Source: Pseudanabaena minima
GTDB lineage: Bacteria > Cyanobacteriota > Cyanobacteriia > Pseudanabaenales > Pseudanabaenaceae
Length of the DNA: 64,000 nt
Assembly: GCF_051131155.1 (NCBI RefSeq)
Contig: NZ_CP159508.1
Location: 1,798,001 to 1,862,000 of the forward strand
Direction: 5' to 3'
Shown: in pieces, positions 60,761-64,000 of the stretch
Layout: each line of letters begins with the position of its first letter
Numbering within the stretch: position 1 is the stretch's first letter
Program-made: the position numbers and the translations under genes
Notes under the pieces: generated by a model
The model's database searches: none
What the model saw: the letters and a program-made list of their open reading frames with translations, nothing else
What the model was told of the DNA's origin: nothing

Positions 60761-62437
60761 ATGAAAATTGTACAATTGACTAAACTAAGTAACTTATATG
60801 TTTATTTAGTATTATTCTTATCTATTGTTCCAAGTATTATATGGGTAGCCTTAGATCAGAGGGTTTGGCCTTGGGATCAAGCTTGGTACGGTCAAGTATC
60901 AGTAGAGTTATTTTATCGGTTAACTCATTCTCCTTTAGAATGGTTTCAAGATATGATATCTGCCTTTGGTATTAAGGCACCTGCGGTATCTTGGATAGGT
61001 CAATTTTTTGTGCCTTTTGGACAGACTATCAGTTCAATAGAATTTGGTTTACTCTTATCAATTCTACTAACTCAGTTCATTGTTTTACTACTCATCTATC
61101 ATACTATTTTAAAGTTAACAGATAGTCTCTTAATCTCCGTCATTAGTTGTTTTTTTGCTTCTTCTGCGCCTTTATCTGTGGCATTAAGTCACCAGTACCT
61201 CGTTGAACCATTACAAACTGCCTCTGTAGCTTGGACTGTCCTAATTATGGTTTTTAGTCCTCAGTGGAAAGTTAGGAGAATATTACTACATTTAATTAGT
61301 GCAATTTCACTGGGGATGCTTGCTAAGGTAACTTATCCTTTATATACACTTGGCGCGATACTTGTAATTATCTACCATGTCTATAATAAATTATTTAAAA
61401 ATAAATCTTTAGATCGGTCAAACTTAAAGGAATTGAAGAAATCAAGTTTTTTGTCAACCTTTAAACCTTTGTATATTTCTACTTTTATTTTATTATCTAG
61501 TTTTTTGCTATGGTATGGGAAAAATTTCCAGAACATTCTATCTTTCTCTATCCAAGCATCTTCGGGTGAAGCATCTCTCTTGTATGGGGAAAAAGCTGAT
61601 TTCTTATATAAACTACATTACTGGTTAGTGGCGTTTCAACAAAGCTTTTTTGTCCCCATCACTCTGTTCTGCCTAGTTGGGGTTTTAATATTAACTTTAG
61701 CGAAAAAAATTTATGGTTTTAAGAAGATAACTAAATCACAGAGATTAGCATATTTTTATCTAACAACTATTATTTCATTGTCACAAATAATATTGGTTTT
61801 GTCCGTTTTTAGTTTTCAAGTTAATCAGGAGAACAGGTATCTACTACCTTTATTACCTTACTTATCTATATTAATAGCTTGGATGCTGAAAATATCAAAA
61901 CAAAAGTTATTAGTTTTTTTTACTGGATTTGCACTAGTTTTACAACTATTTATAGTTCAATCACAAGCCCTAGGTATTACTCCAGAAAATCCCAATTTAT
62001 CATACTGGTTGTATCCAATTGACAGAAGTAGTACAAACAAGAAATTACTATCTAAACTAGTAGATACTACTTGTAAAATTGAAAGCGAGAAAGATAGGTA
62101 TAACATAATTGGTTTAGAGCTTCCTTGGTTTAATGCTAATTCAGCATCATACTTTTCTGCAAAGCAGCAACTAAAAAAAGACTTTCGTTGTTATTACACT
62201 TCATTAGGATATGCTGAAAAAGACATAGATAAAGCATGGTCAAGACTATTTGACTTAAATATCAATTATTTTGCTACTTTAAAACCGCGATCGCAAGCTG
62301 AAGCTGCAAATCCACTTAATTTAGTGTCTTTCCCTATTCTTGAGCGCATTCAAAGTAGTCCGAAATTTATAAGAGAAATATTCGTTGACGATCAATCGCA
62401 TGTACTATTGTATAAGAAAATTAATTCTAGATCTTAG
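60761..62437 (+). CDS. GT-C-type membrane glycosyltransferase-like protein
   Basis: This 558-residue protein has about ten membrane helices. The first outer loop carries LDQRVWPWDQAWYGQVS, with the acidic residue typical of GT-C enzymes that use lipid-phosphate sugars (ArnT/GT39 relatives). The soluble C-terminal part (about 420-558) would face the periplasm. The GT2 domain of the next gene resembles dolichol-phosphate-mannose synthase. That enzyme could make the lipid-linked donor used here. Confidence 0.78.
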   Translation: MKIVQLTKLSNLYVYLVLFLSIVPSIIWVALDQRVWPWDQAWYGQVSVELFYRLTHSPLEWFQDMISAFGIKAPAVSWIGQFFVPFGQTISSIEFGLLLSILLTQFIVLLLIYHTILKLTDSLLISVISCFFASSAPLSVALSHQYLVEPLQTASVAWTVLIMVFSPQWKVRRILLHLISAISLGMLAKVTYPLYTLGAILVIIYHVYNKLFKNKSLDRSNLKELKKSSFLSTFKPLYISTFILLSSFLLWYGKNFQNILSFSIQASSGEASLLYGEKADFLYKLHYWLVAFQQSFFVPITLFCLVGVLILTLAKKIYGFKKITKSQRLAYFYLTTIISLSQIILVLSVFSFQVNQENRYLLPLLPYLSILIAWMLKISKQKLLVFFTGFALVLQLFIVQSQALGITPENPNLSYWLYPIDRSSTNKKLLSKLVDTTCKIESEKDRYNIIGLELPWFNANSASYFSAKQQLKKDFRCYYTSLGYAEKDIDKAWSRLFDLNINYFATLKPRSQAEAANPLNLVSFPILERIQSSPKFIREIFVDDQSHVLLYKKINSRS

Positions 62438-62443
62438 ACCTTC

Positions 62444-63838
62444 ATGTTTACCTACAGACAACTTCAGAAATGGCGAAACAGAAACTCATATTACTACCAA
62501 GACATAGAGTTCTTTTATCAATTTTGGGTTCAGCCACACACTAAGATACTGGAAGTTGGTAGTGGATTAGGTGATTTGCTAGATAAAGTAAAACCAGATT
62601 ACGGACTAGGTATAGACGTAAACCCTTTAGCAGTTGAAAATGCTAAAGAAAAGTATAATCACCTTGAATTTGAAGCTATTGATGCTGAAGAATTTATAAG
62701 TAACCATTTGTTTGATTACATATTATTAGCAAATACGATCAGTTATGTTGGTGATATTCAGAGGGTTTTTACTAACCTCTCAAAAATGTGTCATTCATCC
62801 ACCAGAGTAATCTTAACTTTTCACAACCCTGGTTGGGAATTATTCCTTAGATTAGCGACATTCCTTAAGCAGAGAATGCCAGTATCTTCTCTAAATTGGT
62901 TAAACTTAGAAGATATTGAAAACTTATTTAATTTGGCTGGTTTTGAAGTAATTAAGCATGGTAAACGTTGTTTATTTCCTAGAAATATTGCTCTAGTTTC
63001 ATATATTGTTAATAAATTTATTGCACCTTTACCTATATTCAATCAGTTGTGCTTAACTGAATATATTATTGCTAGACCTCGTATTAGCACGTACGAATCT
63101 CAAGAGAATGCTAGAGAGTTAACCTGCTCTGTGATTGTTCCAGCCCGTAACGAGTCAGGAAATATCGAAAGCTGTATTACTCGAATGCCAAGGCTTGGTA
63201 AACACACAGAGATTATTTTTGTTGAAGGGCATTCTAGTGATGATACTTGGGAGGAAATTCAGAGAGTACAAAATAAGTATCAAGATAAATGGGATATCAA
63301 GATTTGTCAGCAAACAGGCAAAGGCAAAGGAAATGCGGTTAGAGAGGGCTTTGCTATGGCTCAAGGAGATATCCTAATTATTTTAGACTCCGATTTGACT
63401 GTTCGCCCCGAAGATCTGATCTATTTTTTTGATGCTATTGCCTCAGGTCGGTGTGAATTTGCAAATGGATGTCGTTTAATTTATCCTGTATCCGAAAATA
63501 CGATGCCGTGGCTCAATCGTATGGCAAATCGCTTTTTTGCATGGTTGCTTTCTTATCTACTAAATACAAAGATCAAAGACTCACTTTGTGGAACTAAAGT
63601 TCTAAAAAAAATCCACTATGAAAGAATTGCTCAAAACCGCAGTTACTTTGGGGATTTTGACCCGTTTGGAGACTTTGACTTACTGTTTGGGGCTGCTAAA
63701 TTAGGGCTACAGATTCAAGATATTCCCGTAAGGTATATGCCTCGTACGTATGGTCAATCAAACATTCAACATATAAAAGAAGGTTTAGTCTTACTGAAAA
63801 TGTGTCTATACGCAGCTCAAAAGATAAAATTCATTTAA
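62444..63838 (+). CDS. Methyltransferase fused to DPM-synthase-like GT2
   Basis: This is a 464-residue two-domain protein. Residues 1-215 are a SAM methyltransferase (KILEVGSGLGDLLDKVKPDY; GIDVNPLAVENAKEKY; YILLANTISYVGDIQRVF). Residues 225-464 are a polyprenol-phosphate sugar transferase-like GT2 (CSVIVPARNESGNIESCI; IIFVEGHSSDDTWEEIQ; LIILDSDLTVRPEDLIYFF; LCGTKVLKKIHYERI). It starts 6 nt after the GT-C gene, so the two likely act together, one loading the lipid carrier and the other using it. Confidence 0.88.
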   Translation: MFTYRQLQKWRNRNSYYYQDIEFFYQFWVQPHTKILEVGSGLGDLLDKVKPDYGLGIDVNPLAVENAKEKYNHLEFEAIDAEEFISNHLFDYILLANTISYVGDIQRVFTNLSKMCHSSTRVILTFHNPGWELFLRLATFLKQRMPVSSLNWLNLEDIENLFNLAGFEVIKHGKRCLFPRNIALVSYIVNKFIAPLPIFNQLCLTEYIIARPRISTYESQENARELTCSVIVPARNESGNIESCITRMPRLGKHTEIIFVEGHSSDDTWEEIQRVQNKYQDKWDIKICQQTGKGKGNAVREGFAMAQGDILIILDSDLTVRPEDLIYFFDAIASGRCEFANGCRLIYPVSENTMPWLNRMANRFFAWLLSYLLNTKIKDSLCGTKVLKKIHYERIAQNRSYFGDFDPFGDFDLLFGAAKLGLQIQDIPVRYMPRTYGQSNIQHIKEGLVLLKMCLYAAQKIKFI

Positions 63839-63852
63839 AGTTTTGGTCGTTA

Positions 63853-64000
63853 ATGTTAGCTATGTTAAAAGAATTGATCCGTATTTTAAAACTACCAGAA
63901 AACCAGCAGATTAAGAGCTTAGACGATTCAGAAAATATATACATTCTTAGGAAAATCATCCAAAGAAAGACTTTTTTACGTAATATTTATCTATCATTTT
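63853..64000 (+). CDS. Start of a further gene, cut by the window edge
   Basis: An open frame begins at an ATG at 63853 (MLAMLKELIRILKLPENQQI) and runs to the end without a stop. A second ATG three codons on is also possible. It lies 14 nt after the previous gene in the same direction, so it belongs to the polysaccharide operon. The 49 visible residues are too few to name it. Confidence 0.5.
   Translation, partial: MLAMLKELIRILKLPENQQIKSLDDSENIYILRKIIQRKTFLRNIYLSF

Noticed and set aside
1..64000. CRISPR array
   Set aside because: No regularly spaced direct repeats with unique spacers were found. The repeats present are palindromes, gene duplicates and 21-nt coding repeats.
1..64000. tRNA or rRNA genes
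   Set aside because: No tRNA-like cloverleaf or rRNA sequence was recognised in any gap.
1..64000. GCGATCGC octamers as local repeats or operators
   Set aside because: They are HIP1 sites, spread over the genome in many cyanobacteria, and are not specific to these loci.

Overview
The window is cyanobacterial chromosome. The octamer GCGATCGC (HIP1) is scattered through most of it, the base composition is AT-rich, and the housekeeping genes are of cyanobacterial type (ctaCDE cytochrome oxidase, uvrC, dnaJ, rsgA, a LOG-family protein). A Pseudanabaena-like filamentous cyanobacterium would fit, but this cannot be proved from the sequence alone. Many gaps hold long, perfect or near-perfect palindromes with 2-5 nt loops. 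Several of these swallow the stop codon of the neighbouring gene.

Layout. 1-2661: an M50/site-2-protease-like membrane protein that has lost its catalytic His-Glu pair (cut by the window edge), a palindrome-rich gap, and a CCA-adding-family nucleotidyltransferase. 3001-24300: a defence/accessory island. It contains (i) a frameshifted, truncated PLD-nuclease/helicase relic; (ii) a compact operon of a C2H2 zinc-finger protein, a coiled-coil protein, a lidless Hsp70-like ATPase and a tiny four-cysteine protein, which I cannot match to a described system; (iii) two Uma2 nucleases, a small PD-(D/E)XK protein and a DUF1016/YhcG nuclease; (iv) a decayed DNA-phosphorothioation locus: Dnd-associated protein 4, an SBD/HNH restriction enzyme, an XRE regulator with palindromic operators, and a dndC cut short and fused to the tail of another gene; (v) three tandem, mosaic AAA-ATPase/PD-(D/E)XK genes lying between the regulator and dndC; (vi) a 1713-residue DUF4011-helicase-Vsr protein of Hhe type. 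24616-35642: core genes (LOG protein, 2Fe-2S ferredoxin, dnaJ, a TusA-like protein, rsgA, a lipoprotein, ctaE-D-C on the minus strand, uvrC). 35672-64000: a surface-polysaccharide locus, almost entirely on the plus strand and tightly packed.

How the genes work together. In the polysaccharide locus rfbC-B-D-A supply dTDP-L-rhamnose. rfbF-rfbG, a C-methyltransferase, an RmlC-like epimerase and a DegT aminotransferase look like a pathway to a CDP-linked, C-methylated deoxy- or aminosugar. Methyl-, acyl- and glycosyltransferases decorate and assemble the glycan, and a Wzm/Wzt ABC exporter moves it across the membrane. Downstream lie multi-domain glycosyltransferases, two of which carry fused methyltransferase domains.

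The strongest candidates for something undescribed are the Hsp70/zinc-finger/coiled-coil operon (4031-7863), the mosaic ATPase array with its link to the broken dndC, and a small family of double-hairpin elements with a conserved core and variable stems (about 1047-1230 and 24512-24614).
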